Assembly (NCBI GenBank): GCA_015065265.1
Contig: SVQQ01000011.1
Location: 1-52,594 of the forward strand
DNA: 52,594 nucleotides
Direction: 5' to 3'
From: Oscillospiraceae bacterium
GTDB taxonomy: Bacteria; Bacillota; Clostridia; Oscillospirales; SIG627
The first letter of the stretch is position 1, and every line of letters begins with the position of its first letter. Below, in pieces: positions 1 to 8,132 of this stretch. A program made the translations under genes and the position numbers. The notes under the pieces were generated by a model that saw only the letters and a list, made by a program, of their open reading frames with translations, ran no database searches and was not told where the DNA came from.

Positions 1-293
1 TCACAAAAGAAGCGAAGTATGAAGAAGGCTTGAAGCTCGACGACACAATGAGAATAATCGCAATAACCGATGCCTACACAGCAGAAACCAAGATTATCAC
101 TCTTGCAGAACTCGAAGCACAGCTTGACCTCATCGCGAAATACAATGAAGCAGAAAATGCAACCTTGAAATTAACAATCAACATAGGTACTTACACAGCA
201 GACGAAGAAGAAAAAATTGCTTATATCACAGTTTTATTTATGGAGTATGACGCAGAAGAAGATAAATACTTCATTGCAGGACAAGAGATATAA
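1..293 (+). CDS. C-terminal end of an unknown protein (5' end outside window)
   Basis: The reading frame is open from the left edge (first full codon at base 3) to a TAA at 291-293, so this is the last ~96 residues of a longer gene. An in-frame TTG at 30 exists but has no ribosome site and is not the likely start. The segment is acidic and rich in Thr, Ala and Glu, without cysteines or membrane segments. It reads like the tail of a secreted or surface protein and lies just upstream, on the same strand, of a large secreted repeat protein. I do not recognise a family; no function is assigned. Confidence 0.6.
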   Translation, partial: TKEAKYEEGLKLDDTMRIIAITDAYTAETKIITLAELEAQLDLIAKYNEAENATLKLTINIGTYTADEEEKIAYITVLFMEYDAEEDKYFIAGQEI

Positions 294-315
294 AAAACGT
301 TAGTTTTAAGTGCGA

Positions 316-371
316 GTTGTAAGAGGTCTCGACACCTCTTACAACCCCAAACAAATGACTTCTCAGTCATT
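316..371 (+). promoter_or_regulatory. Two hairpins in the leader of the secreted repeat protein
   Basis: A perfect 12-bp stem (316-327 with 334-345, 6-nt loop) is followed by a 6-bp stem (354-359 with 366-371). Neither has a U-run, so they are not ordinary intrinsic terminators. They lie between the partial gene and the start at 402, and may mark an mRNA processing or stability element between two cotranscribed genes. This role is inference. Confidence 0.4.
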
Positions 372-401
372 ATTTGAAAAATTTAAAACGGAGGAATATT
401 T

Positions 402-3400
402 ATGAAAACTAAAATTTCAAGCCGTGCACTTAGGGTAACACTTATTGCTCTTGTGCTTGGCATGATACTTGCGGTTACCTCCTTTGCCGCCCTTTCCATC
501 GAAGATGGAAAACTTACAGGCAAAGAAGAGGGAACATATACCGCACAACAAGTTACCTCTATAAATAATAAAGGTAATGCTTTGGTTTATAACTCAACTG
601 TTGTAACCCTTGACGGAACAGAAAATCTTACAGCAGGTCTCTGGAAGGTTACCTGCCCCGATAATACAACTATCATCCTTTATTCAGAAGGAGCATTCGC
701 AGACAGAAGCGCACTTGGTGTTATAGCATCGGGAACTAAACTTAAAGTCTCAAATAGTGTAGGACAGTTTGTTGTAGGCGCGTGGACTACTCCTGCAAAC
801 GTTAACGCTTCCGGAGTAGCAAGTAAAAGTAAACTGTTGTTTAACTATGCTGAAAACAACTATGGTTTGAGACCTACCAGTGCAGCGTCTCACCTTGCAG
901 CAGGGACCGCAGATAACGAACTTGGTAAACTCTACACCGCACAGACAAACTACAAGAGCAATCCCAGTGAAGCAAACAAAACTGCTCTCCTTAATGCACA
1001 GACTACAATTATAGATAAGTTCAACTCAACTTATTATACTCAGTATGCTTACGAACCCGCTGAAATGTTGCCTGCAAATCAGGTACTCAGTTTCACCTAC
1101 AAGATGGGCTTCTACTCATCCAACACAAACTTCTACTATTCAGGTGACGACGTATATACAAAGGCAGTTCTTTACACTACCGACAAGGACGGCAAAATCA
1201 AAAAGTACATCTGGACTGTAAAGCGTGAAGACGGATTTTTGAAGAACAATTCAAAAGACAATAAGCAGAGTGTAACTATTGACTTTACAAAGAACTACGA
1301 CGGCGATAATCCCCTTCCTCTTCCCGCAGACGAGTTTGTTGTAGGTATTGAAATTCACCCCTACGTAGGTATGGAAAAGGGTAAAACAACCCCTGGCCTT
1401 GCAACTACAAACGTTACAAGCGCAACTACTAAAAAATACTGGACAACAATATTCTATCCCGACCCCGCAGGTTATGAAATCTACGTAAAACCCGTTGATA
1501 TTTCAAAACTCGTTTACGCCGACGGAACAGTTACAGTTCCCAAGGATAACTTCGGCTCAGTTTACCAGTATGCTCAGGTAACTGGTATTGCTTCTGACGG
1601 AGAAGGACTTTCCTACAGCGAATTCACCGATATGACTCTGTCAGGCGATAACTATACAAAGACAGATTTAACCGCTGGTCTTTGGGCATTCAAGGGTAAA
1701 TCAAATAGTGACGACCTTGCAGATTCCGAACCTGTACTCATTTACGTTGCAGGTTCACCTAACGACCGCAAGAACCTTGGTACTTATTCAAGCGGAAATC
1801 TTCTTAAAACCACAACAAAGATAAACGAATTCCTTCCTGGTTACTGGACAGGACCTGACGGAAACGTTAAGTCTTCTACTGCCAGTTGGAGTGCTATGTG
1901 GGATACAGCAGACGGAGACTTCACTATTCGCGGAAGTTCCGCATATAGCCATTTTTCCTTTAACACACAGTTCCTTGAACGTCACGATTGCCAAATTATA
2001 GACCTCTATAACGCACAGACCGCTTATGACGAAAATAAGAGCGACGCAAAGAAAGAAACACTTCTTTCAGCACAGAAGGCAATTATTGAAAGACTTAACA
2101 GCAGATACTATGCACTTTATTCATATGCGTCAGATGAAATTATTCCCGCAAATGAAGTATTAGGTTTTACCTACAAAGTAACACCTTTCAGCACTAATAC
2201 AGGTCTTGCTTACACAGGCGACGACGTTAAGTCAAAGGCATTAATTTATACTACCGATAAAAACGGTAATATAACAAAATACACGTGGACAATAGAACTT
2301 GACTCATTCCTTTCGGCACAAATAGGTGCTACAAAGACTATTTCCTTTGATTTCACCAAACCTGACGACGAAGAAAGAACTCTTTCCGGAGACGAGTACG
2401 TTGTTGCTATGGAACTTCACCCCTTCACAGGTATGGAAAAGGGTAACACAACAGTTGGCACTGTAAAAGCAACTGCAGAAGGTACATCATGGGTGACAAA
2501 ACTTATCGTTGACCCTGTAGGATATGACATCTACGTTGAGAAAGTTAAAATCCCTGAACTTACAGTTGAAGGTAACACCATTACCTTTACAGGTGCAGAT
2601 GAATCATCTACCTACGTTTACGCCAAGGTTAACGGAGTAAATGATGACGCTTCAAAACTTGCATACTCTGACTACACAGAATTTGCTTCAAGCGAGAATG
2701 TCTATTCTGCAACAGGACTTGACGCAGGTCTTTGGGCAGTTAAGGCAGTTTCCAACGATATAAGATATGCAGACTCCGACGTTCAATTAGTATATATCGA
2801 AGGAGATTCATACGTTCGTAAAGAACTCGGTACAATTGCCAGTGGCACAAAACTTGCAATTTCTACCGCAAAAACCTTTGTTTCAGGTAAGTGGACAGGC
2901 GGAGCAGACAGTCTTTGGAACTATTCAGACGGAAACTATTCACTTCGTCCTACAAACTCTTCAGTGCATTTGAAGAAAGACTTACTCAAGAGCATTGTTG
3001 ATGCAAAGGCGGCGTACGATGAGGCTGTTAAATCAGGAGATGAGGCAGCCATCGAAACAGCAAAAGCAGCACTTCTCAATGTTAACGTTTCTGCGGTAAA
3101 CAGAATTAAAGAAGTTATTTACGTTCAGTATGCATATACACCTGAAGAATTTGTTCCTGCAGACGAGCTTTTGAACTTCACCTATAAACTTGCAAACTTC
3201 GGCGCAAATAACAATTTCTATTACCTTGGAGATGACGTAAAGACAAAGATTGTACTTTACGTTGCAGATAAGAACGGAAACGTTACCGAGTACCAGTGGA
3301 CTCAAGATAAGTTGGATGGTTTCCTGGGTTACGGTAAACCCGCTCTTACATCATCTTCAACCACCTTTGACTTTACTAAAGCTGACGATAGCGGAAAGAC

Positions 3401-4346
3401 ACTCGGCGCAGACCAGTACGTTGTGGCAATGAGAGTTTATCCCTACGTTGGTATGGAAAAGGCAGAGACAGACGTTAATGCGGTAATGGCACAAGTTGTT
3501 ACAGGTTCTTATCCTAACTGGACACTTACATTCTATGCTGACCCCGCAAACTACGGAGTAAAGGTAAGAGCCAGCGCTCCTGAACTTAAATCATTCCCTG
3601 CAGTCGTAGAAGACGGCAAGGGCGAAATTTCAGGACTTGATGCGGACCTTGTATACGAAATCAGAGTTAAAGGTGAAGAAACTTGGGAAACCGTTCCCGC
3701 AGGCACAACCCACTTTGCAACAGTCCCCGGCACTTACGAATTAAGAGTTAAAGAAGAAGGCGCACTCCTTGCTTCTGACATTGTGGAAATTGTAGTTGAA
3801 AACAGAATCGGAGAATTCATTTCAGTTAAGAACGAAGTAAGAACCTTCTACCTTGCTTCCGACTTTGTTGAAGTTCAGGCAGATTACGAAATTGAAGTAG
3901 GTTCAAAGGGCTGGATTTCATCACTTGCTCTTGAAAACATCAAGACCGTATCTCCTGACTCCACAGTTATAATTTCAGGAAAAGGATACAAATTAGAAAC
4001 AACTGCATCTGACATTGAAACGGATAAGGCGGTTCACTACTACAACCTTCTTATCACCTTCGACGGAGAAAGCAGACATGACACCGACTATGCTAAATAC
4101 AAGGAACTTGCAGGAGACGAGTACGTTACAAACTACTTTATTGAGTCGGTTGACGGACTTCCTTTTGCAAACGGAACTATAAGTATTTATCTTGGCGAAG
4201 AATTCAATGGCTTGACTGTACAGCTTAAAAAGTACAACAACGTCGCAGGCAGACTTACACGTGAAGAAAGCACTACGGTTGAAGAAGGTTGGGTTAAATT
4301 CACCCTTATTGAAGTACCTGGTGTTATCACTTGTGACGAAAAGTAA
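402..4346 (+). CDS. Large secreted protein with three long internal repeats
   Basis: 1314 residues. ATG at 402 follows a GGAGG site. An N-terminal signal peptide is visible (basic MKTKISSRALR, hydrophobic core to about residue 30, ending SFAA). The mature chain has three homologous units of roughly 340-360 residues. A shared GDDV(Y/K)(T/S)K motif falls at residues 248, 606 and 943, and each unit also repeats AGLW, (Y)(A/S)YxxxEx(L/I/V)PA, FTYK and a (H/Y)P(Y/F)xGMEK block. The last ~240 residues are unrelated to the units. No cell-wall sorting signal, dockerin or catalytic motif was seen. The repeats suggest a surface or extracellular structural or binding protein. A terminator follows directly, so it ends its transcript. 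Family not recognised. Confidence 0.85.
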   Translation: MKTKISSRALRVTLIALVLGMILAVTSFAALSIEDGKLTGKEEGTYTAQQVTSINNKGNALVYNSTVVTLDGTENLTAGLWKVTCPDNTTIILYSEGAFADRSALGVIASGTKLKVSNSVGQFVVGAWTTPANVNASGVASKSKLLFNYAENNYGLRPTSAASHLAAGTADNELGKLYTAQTNYKSNPSEANKTALLNAQTTIIDKFNSTYYTQYAYEPAEMLPANQVLSFTYKMGFYSSNTNFYYSGDDVYTKAVLYTTDKDGKIKKYIWTVKREDGFLKNNSKDNKQSVTIDFTKNYDGDNPLPLPADEFVVGIEIHPYVGMEKGKTTPGLATTNVTSATTKKYWTTIFYPDPAGYEIYVKPVDISKLVYADGTVTVPKDNFGSVYQYAQVTGIASDGEGLSYSEFTDMTLSGDNYTKTDLTAGLWAFKGKSNSDDLADSEPVLIYVAGSPNDRKNLGTYSSGNLLKTTTKINEFLPGYWTGPDGNVKSSTASWSAMWDTADGDFTIRGSSAYSHFSFNTQFLERHDCQIIDLYNAQTAYDENKSDAKKETLLSAQKAIIERLNSRYYALYSYASDEIIPANEVLGFTYKVTPFSTNTGLAYTGDDVKSKALIYTTDKNGNITKYTWTIELDSFLSAQIGATKTISFDFTKPDDEERTLSGDEYVVAMELHPFTGMEKGNTTVGTVKATAEGTSWVTKLIVDPVGYDIYVEKVKIPELTVEGNTITFTGADESSTYVYAKVNGVNDDASKLAYSDYTEFASSENVYSATGLDAGLWAVKAVSNDIRYADSDVQLVYIEGDSYVRKELGTIASGTKLAISTAKTFVSGKWTGGADSLWNYSDGNYSLRPTNSSVHLKKDLLKSIVDAKAAYDEAVKSGDEAAIETAKAALLNVNVSAVNRIKEVIYVQYAYTPEEFVPADELLNFTYKLANFGANNNFYYLGDDVKTKIVLYVADKNGNVTEYQWTQDKLDGFLGYGKPALTSSSTTFDFTKADDSGKTLGADQYVVAMRVYPYVGMEKAETDVNAVMAQVVTGSYPNWTLTFYADPANYGVKVRASAPELKSFPAVVEDGKGEISGLDADLVYEIRVKGEETWETVPAGTTHFATVPGTYELRVKEEGALLASDIVEIVVENRIGEFISVKNEVRTFYLASDFVEVQADYEIEVGSKGWISSLALENIKTVSPDSTVIISGKGYKLETTASDIETDKAVHYYNLLITFDGESRHDTDYAKYKELAGDEYVTNYFIESVDGLPFANGTISIYLGEEFNGLTVQLKKYNNVAGRLTREESTTVEEGWVKFTLIEVPGVITCDEK

Positions 4347-4358
4347 TTAAACAAAAAT

Positions 4359-4401
4359 AAAGTCCTCGGTTTACTGAACCGAGGACTTTGTTTGTTTTTT
4401 T
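4359..4401 (+). terminator. Bidirectional intrinsic terminator
   Basis: A 13-bp stem (4359-4371 with 4377-4389, 5-nt loop) is followed by a T-rich tract on the plus strand and by an ATTTTTGTTT tract when read on the minus strand. It can end both the secreted repeat protein gene and the convergent DUF1836 gene. Confidence 0.9.
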
Positions 4402-4405
4402 ATAT

Positions 4406-4912
4406 TTATTTTTCAATGTTAGAAGAATTCATAGTGAATTTAACGTAGGCAAGACCTGCAAAGGTATTTGCCGCACCACGAATTATTTTAATTTCCGCAG
4501 AATCGTCTTTTGAAAAACGTGAAGGAAAGTTCTCAGGGTCAAAATAGGATTTTATCGCCCCTTCGAGTTCTTCACAGAATATATCGTAAAGTTCACTAAC
4601 CGTTGCCGACTTCATAAGGTAGGAAATACCCGAACAGATTTCGTTTATAGTAAGAAAACGTTTCAAAAGGCACACAACAGTAAAATACGCAAGATGAACT
4701 CGGTCGTATTTCTTGTTGATGGGCGGTTTTACGATTTTTTGCTTAACGTAATTATTTATCATATTTGATGTAAAGGTCATATCTATTTCTTCTGCAAAGA
4801 AAGAAACGTGCTTTTGCACTACCGACAACACCTGGTCGGCGTAGAGTTCGATATCAGGAAGCTCGTTCCATCTGGGGCAGTGGTAGTTTACGTAATCTGT
4901 TGTGTTCTTCAT
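4406..4912 (-). CDS. DUF1836 family protein
   Basis: 168 residues from the ATG at 4912, which has a well-placed AGAGGTGA site; a GTG three codons upstream (4921) overlaps that site and is less likely. The sequence matches my memory of the DUF1836 family of Firmicutes: an N-terminal YxxxxCPRWNELPDIELYxDQV segment, then MINNYVKQKIVKPPxxKKYxRxHLAY, which resembles a MerR/HTH-like DNA-binding fold, then a helical tail. No enzyme motif is present. It is monocistronic, divergent from the acyl-CoA synthetase gene, and has its own strong promoter with a dyad in the spacer, so autoregulation is plausible. The biochemical role of the family is not established. Confidence 0.85.
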   Translation of the reverse strand: MKNTTDYVNYHCPRWNELPDIELYADQVLSVVQKHVSFFAEEIDMTFTSNMINNYVKQKIVKPPINKKYDRVHLAYFTVVCLLKRFLTINEICSGISYLMKSATVSELYDIFCEELEGAIKSYFDPENFPSRFSKDDSAEIKIIRGAANTFAGLAYVKFTMNSSNIEK

Positions 4913-4940
4913 TAAAATCACCTCTCATAATTGTAACAAA

Positions 4941-4969
4941 AGTATAACATATATTAAATATGTAGTCAA
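4941..4969 (-). promoter_or_regulatory. Sigma-A promoter of the DUF1836 gene with spacer dyad
   Basis: Read on the minus strand: TTGACT (4964-4969), a 17-nt spacer, TATACT (4941-4946). The spacer is an inverted repeat, ACATAT-5 nt-ATATGT (4947-4963), which fits an operator between -35 and -10. Confidence 0.75.
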
Positions 4970-4992
4970 GTGTCCCAAAGAATGAAAAAGTA

Positions 4993-5021
4993 TTGACTTT
5001 GATTCAAAAATGTGTTAACAT
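4993..5021 (+). promoter_or_regulatory. Sigma-A promoter of the acyl-CoA synthetase gene
   Basis: TTGACT (4993-4998), 17-nt spacer, TAACAT (5016-5021), about 58 bases before the ATG at 5079. It is divergent from the DUF1836 promoter, with 23 bases between the two -35 boxes. Confidence 0.6.
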
Positions 5022-5078
5022 AGTATTGGAAACCAGAAATAATAATTTTTAAAATATTTAACGAGAAAGGCGAATAGT

Positions 5079-6782
5079 ATGTCAGGAAAAATTGTTTACA
5101 GAGAACTTCGTGATTTTGCTTCCATTAAGGAACTTATGCAGACAGCGGCAAAAGAAGGCGGAGAAAAACTTGCATTCCGTTACAAAAAAGGCGGAAAAGT
5201 AGTTGACGTAACCTACACTGAATTTTATAACACCACACAGGCACTTGGAACAGCCCTTTCACACAGAGGACTCACCGACGGACACCTTGCATGTATCGGT
5301 GAAAACAGTTATAACTGGATTGTAGCATATCTTACAGTCCTTCAATCAAAAGGGGTATATATTCCCATCGACGCAGAACTTCCTCAAAAGGACGTAGAGC
5401 ACATTCTTGAAGAAGGGGATGCAACTCTTTGCTTCTGCTCAAATAAATTTGAAACCCGTTTCAAAGAATCTGAAAACAAACTGGAAAACATCAAGTATTT
5501 CATTTGCTTTGACAGGGAAGAGGACGACGGAAAATACCTGTCCTTTACAAAACTTATAGAAGAAGGTAAAAAACTTCTCAAAGAAGGTTCAACACAGTTT
5601 ATTGAAGAAGAAAGAGACGAGTACAAAATGAAACTCATTTCCTTCACTTCAGGTACAACAGGACTTTCAAAGGGCGTTATACTTTCAGAACACAATATCG
5701 TTTCCTGTATCAAATACGGTTTACAGGTAGCCCACGTGTATGACAGAACTCTTTCGGTTCTTCCTTACCACCATACATACGAAGCGATTCCGGGAATCCT
5801 TGTAGAACTCAGAAGTACCGTAACTATTTGTATCAACGACTCCCGTGCCGCAACTCTTAAAAATATGCTTCTCTTCAAGCCCGAACACATTTACCTCGTT
5901 CCCGCTTTCGTTGAAGTATTCTATAAGAAGGTATGGGAAAACATTGAAAAACAAGGTAAGACCGCCCTTATTAAAAATGCTATCAAGGTTTCACGTGTAC
6001 TTCGTAAAATGGGTATCGACGTAAGACGTAAACTCTTTAAAGCAATTCACGCAGCCTTCGGTGGCGAACTTAAAGAAATCGTATGCGGTGGCGCACCTTT
6101 GAGAGCGGAAGTTGCACAGTTCTTTGACGATATCGGAATTATCGTACTCAACGGTTACGGAATTACCGAATGTTCACCCCTTGTTAGCGTAAACCAGATG
6201 CAGTTCAACGACCCTGCAACAGTAGGAGTTAAACTTCCTTGTATCGACATTAAGTTTGAAGACGTAAACGAAGACGGAAACGGTGAAATCTGCGTTAAGG
6301 GCGACACCGTAATGCTTGGTTACTACAAGAACGAAGAAGAAACTAAGAAAGTTCTTACCGAAGACGGCTGGTTCCATACAGGTGACTACGGTGCTATGAA
6401 CGATAAAGGTCAACTTCTCATCACAGGTAGAAAGAAGAACCTTATAGTTCTCAAAAACGGAAAGAACATCTATCCCGAAGAAATCGAAAACTATATCGCA
6501 GGTATCTCCTATATCAAGGAACTTATGGTCTACTCTATTGAGGAAGACGGACAGGAAGTAGGACTTTGCGCTGAAGTATTCCTTGATAAAGCAGCAGTAG
6601 AGGAACAGGGAATAGGCGACGACGTAATGACACACCTTAAAGCCGACGTAAAGAATGCTTGTGCACATCTTCCCGTATATAAGCAGATATCCAAGATAGT
6701 TATCAGAGATAAAGAGTTTGTAAAAACAACTACAAACAAGATTAAACGTCAGGACCCCAACAACAAAACCCTTGACAAGTAA
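5079..6782 (+). CDS. Long-chain fatty-acid--CoA ligase (AMP-binding enzyme)
   Basis: 567 residues, normal for the family. It is expected to activate a fatty or related carboxylic acid with ATP and load it on CoA in the cytoplasm or at the membrane. ANL-superfamily motifs are complete: the phosphate-binding loop SFTSGTTGLSKG (188-199), GYGITECSP, the WFHTGDYG aspartate region, the hinge ITGRKKNLIVLKNGKNIYPEEIE region, and the C-terminal catalytic lysine context NKIKR (553-557). ATG 5079 follows a GAAAGG site. It is a single gene with its own promoter. The last three codons carry the -35 box of the pheS T-box promoter. Substrate chain length cannot be read from sequence; an o-succinylbenzoate-type ligase is less likely given the long-chain-type hinge. 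Confidence 0.9.
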   Translation: MSGKIVYRELRDFASIKELMQTAAKEGGEKLAFRYKKGGKVVDVTYTEFYNTTQALGTALSHRGLTDGHLACIGENSYNWIVAYLTVLQSKGVYIPIDAELPQKDVEHILEEGDATLCFCSNKFETRFKESENKLENIKYFICFDREEDDGKYLSFTKLIEEGKKLLKEGSTQFIEEERDEYKMKLISFTSGTTGLSKGVILSEHNIVSCIKYGLQVAHVYDRTLSVLPYHHTYEAIPGILVELRSTVTICINDSRAATLKNMLLFKPEHIYLVPAFVEVFYKKVWENIEKQGKTALIKNAIKVSRVLRKMGIDVRRKLFKAIHAAFGGELKEIVCGGAPLRAEVAQFFDDIGIIVLNGYGITECSPLVSVNQMQFNDPATVGVKLPCIDIKFEDVNEDGNGEICVKGDTVMLGYYKNEEETKKVLTEDGWFHTGDYGAMNDKGQLLITGRKKNLIVLKNGKNIYPEEIENYIAGISYIKELMVYSIEEDGQEVGLCAEVFLDKAAVEEQGIGDDVMTHLKADVKNACAHLPVYKQISKIVIRDKEFVKTTTNKIKRQDPNNKTLDK

Positions 6783-6800
6783 ATATTTCTATGTTACAAT
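6772..6800 (+). promoter_or_regulatory. Promoter of the pheST T-box transcript
   Basis: TTGACA (6772-6777), exactly 17 nt, TACAAT (6795-6800). The -35 lies inside the final codons of the acyl-CoA synthetase gene and the spacer contains its stop codon. Transcription should start near 6807. Confidence 0.85.
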
Positions 6801-6806
6801 TACTCG

Positions 6807-7050
6807 GTAAACAAACACTGTGAAAGAGTCGGCAAGTATTTGTAAAAAAGGTCAAAAGAGAGGGTAGATGGTGAGAATACCCGTCCTTTTAATACCTGCA
6901 TTTCCCTCTGGAGTGGGCTTGGTGAAATTAAGTAGTCAGGCACGGATGCCCCACGTTAAAGGGGACACCGACAAGACGTCGGAAGAGTTATAAATTTGAG
7001 TGGTAACGCGGAACTCCGCCTCTATTTTGGGGGCGGAGTTATTTTTTATT
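6807..7050 (+). promoter_or_regulatory. T-box riboswitch, phenylalanine type
   Basis: The leader carries the T-box sequence TGGTAACGCGG (7001-7011) within an antiterminator region, followed by an intrinsic terminator (7012-7020 paired with 7032-7040, then a T-run). Stem I is recognisable from AGAGAGGG near 6857-6864 pairing with CCCTCT near 6904-6909. A TTC triplet at 6902-6904 sits where the specifier codon is expected, matching tRNA-Phe (GAA). Uncharged tRNA-Phe is expected to stabilise the antiterminator and allow pheS-pheT expression. The class and specificity agree with the downstream genes; the exact specifier register is inferred. Confidence 0.92.
7012..7050 (+). terminator. T-box attenuator terminator
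   Basis: Nine-bp GC-rich stem (7012-7020 with 7032-7040) followed by ATTTTTTATTT. The left arm overlaps the antiterminator partner, as in other T-box leaders. Confidence 0.9.
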
Positions 7051-7081
7051 TAAGAAATAATAAGAAAAGAGGATATATCAC

Positions 7082-8119
7082 ATGAAAGAAAAACTGATGC
7101 AGATATACCGTGACGCAGAAGTAAAAGCGAGTGAAGCAAAGACTGAAGCCGGGCTTCAAGAGGTAAAAGTTGCAGTTTTGGGTAAGCAGGGAAGCCTTAC
7201 TGAAATTTTGAAGGAACTTCCTCATATTGCCCCCGAACTTCGTCCCGAAATGGGAAAAGCGGTAAACGAAATCAAGAATAAACTTACCGAACTTATAGAA
7301 AAAAGACGTGAAGAAATCCGTCTTAAAGCGTCGGAAATTGCTCCCGACTTTGACTACACCCTTCCTGGCATTATGAACGCCACAGGCGGACTTCATCCCA
7401 TAACACAGATGCGTTACGACCTTGACGACGCCTTTCGTTCAATGGGCTTTGAAATCTTTCAGGAAGACGATATTACAACAGAGTATTATGCCTTCGATAA
7501 ACTTAATTTCCCACCCAGTCACCCTGCCCGTGAAAGTATGGATACCTATTGGATAGAAGGTCACGACACAGGTAAAGCAGAAGATAAACTCTGCCTTCGT
7601 CCCCACCTTACAGGAGGTTCTGTGCGCTATATGCAGACACATAAGCCCCCCTATCGTTTCGTTTATCCTGGACGCGTATATAGAAACGAAACTACCGACG
7701 CCCGTCACGAAAGAGCCTTCTTCCAGTACGAAGCCTTGATAGTTGATAAGGACTTCACCTTTACCGCAGGTAAAGTAATGATAAAGAGTATTTTGTCAAA
7801 AGTTTTCGGAAAAGACGTTCCCGTACGTATGAGAGCAGGATTTTTCCCCTTCGTTGAACCTGGCTTTGAAATTGATATGGGATGCCTTGTTTGCGGAGGA
7901 AAAGGTTGTAGCGTTTGTAAACACGTAGGTTGGATTGAGATAATGCCTGGTGGCACACCTCACCCCAACGTTCTTCGCGCTGCAGGACTTGACCCCGACG
8001 AATTTACAGGCTTCTACGTAAATATCGGTCTTGACCGACTTGTTATGATGCGCTATGGCGTTGACGACGTACGTCTCTTCCACAGCACAGATTTAAGATT
8101 TTTGGAACAGTTCCATTAA
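7082..8119 (+). CDS. pheS: Phenylalanine--tRNA ligase alpha subunit
   Basis: 345 residues, typical for bacterial PheS. It has an N-terminal coiled-coil arm (about 1-85) and the class II catalytic core. Motif 2 shows FVYPGRVYRNETTDARHE, the CxxCGGKGCxVC segment before GWIEI is normal for the family, and motif 3 contains GLDRLVMMRYG near the C-terminus. It forms the (alpha-beta)2 enzyme with PheT and charges tRNA-Phe in the cytoplasm. ATG 7082 follows an AGAGG site just after the T-box attenuator. pheT begins 13 bases later, so the two form an operon controlled by phenylalanine supply. Confidence 0.97.
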   Translation: MKEKLMQIYRDAEVKASEAKTEAGLQEVKVAVLGKQGSLTEILKELPHIAPELRPEMGKAVNEIKNKLTELIEKRREEIRLKASEIAPDFDYTLPGIMNATGGLHPITQMRYDLDDAFRSMGFEIFQEDDITTEYYAFDKLNFPPSHPARESMDTYWIEGHDTGKAEDKLCLRPHLTGGSVRYMQTHKPPYRFVYPGRVYRNETTDARHERAFFQYEALIVDKDFTFTAGKVMIKSILSKVFGKDVPVRMRAGFFPFVEPGFEIDMGCLVCGGKGCSVCKHVGWIEIMPGGTPHPNVLRAAGLDPDEFTGFYVNIGLDRLVMMRYGVDDVRLFHSTDLRFLEQFH

Positions 8120-8132
8120 GGAGGGAAAGAAT

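Noticed and set aside
6174..6668. Minus-strand open frame inside the acyl-CoA synthetase gene
   Set aside because: Antisense to conserved ANL motifs; composition is that of a reverse-complement artefact.
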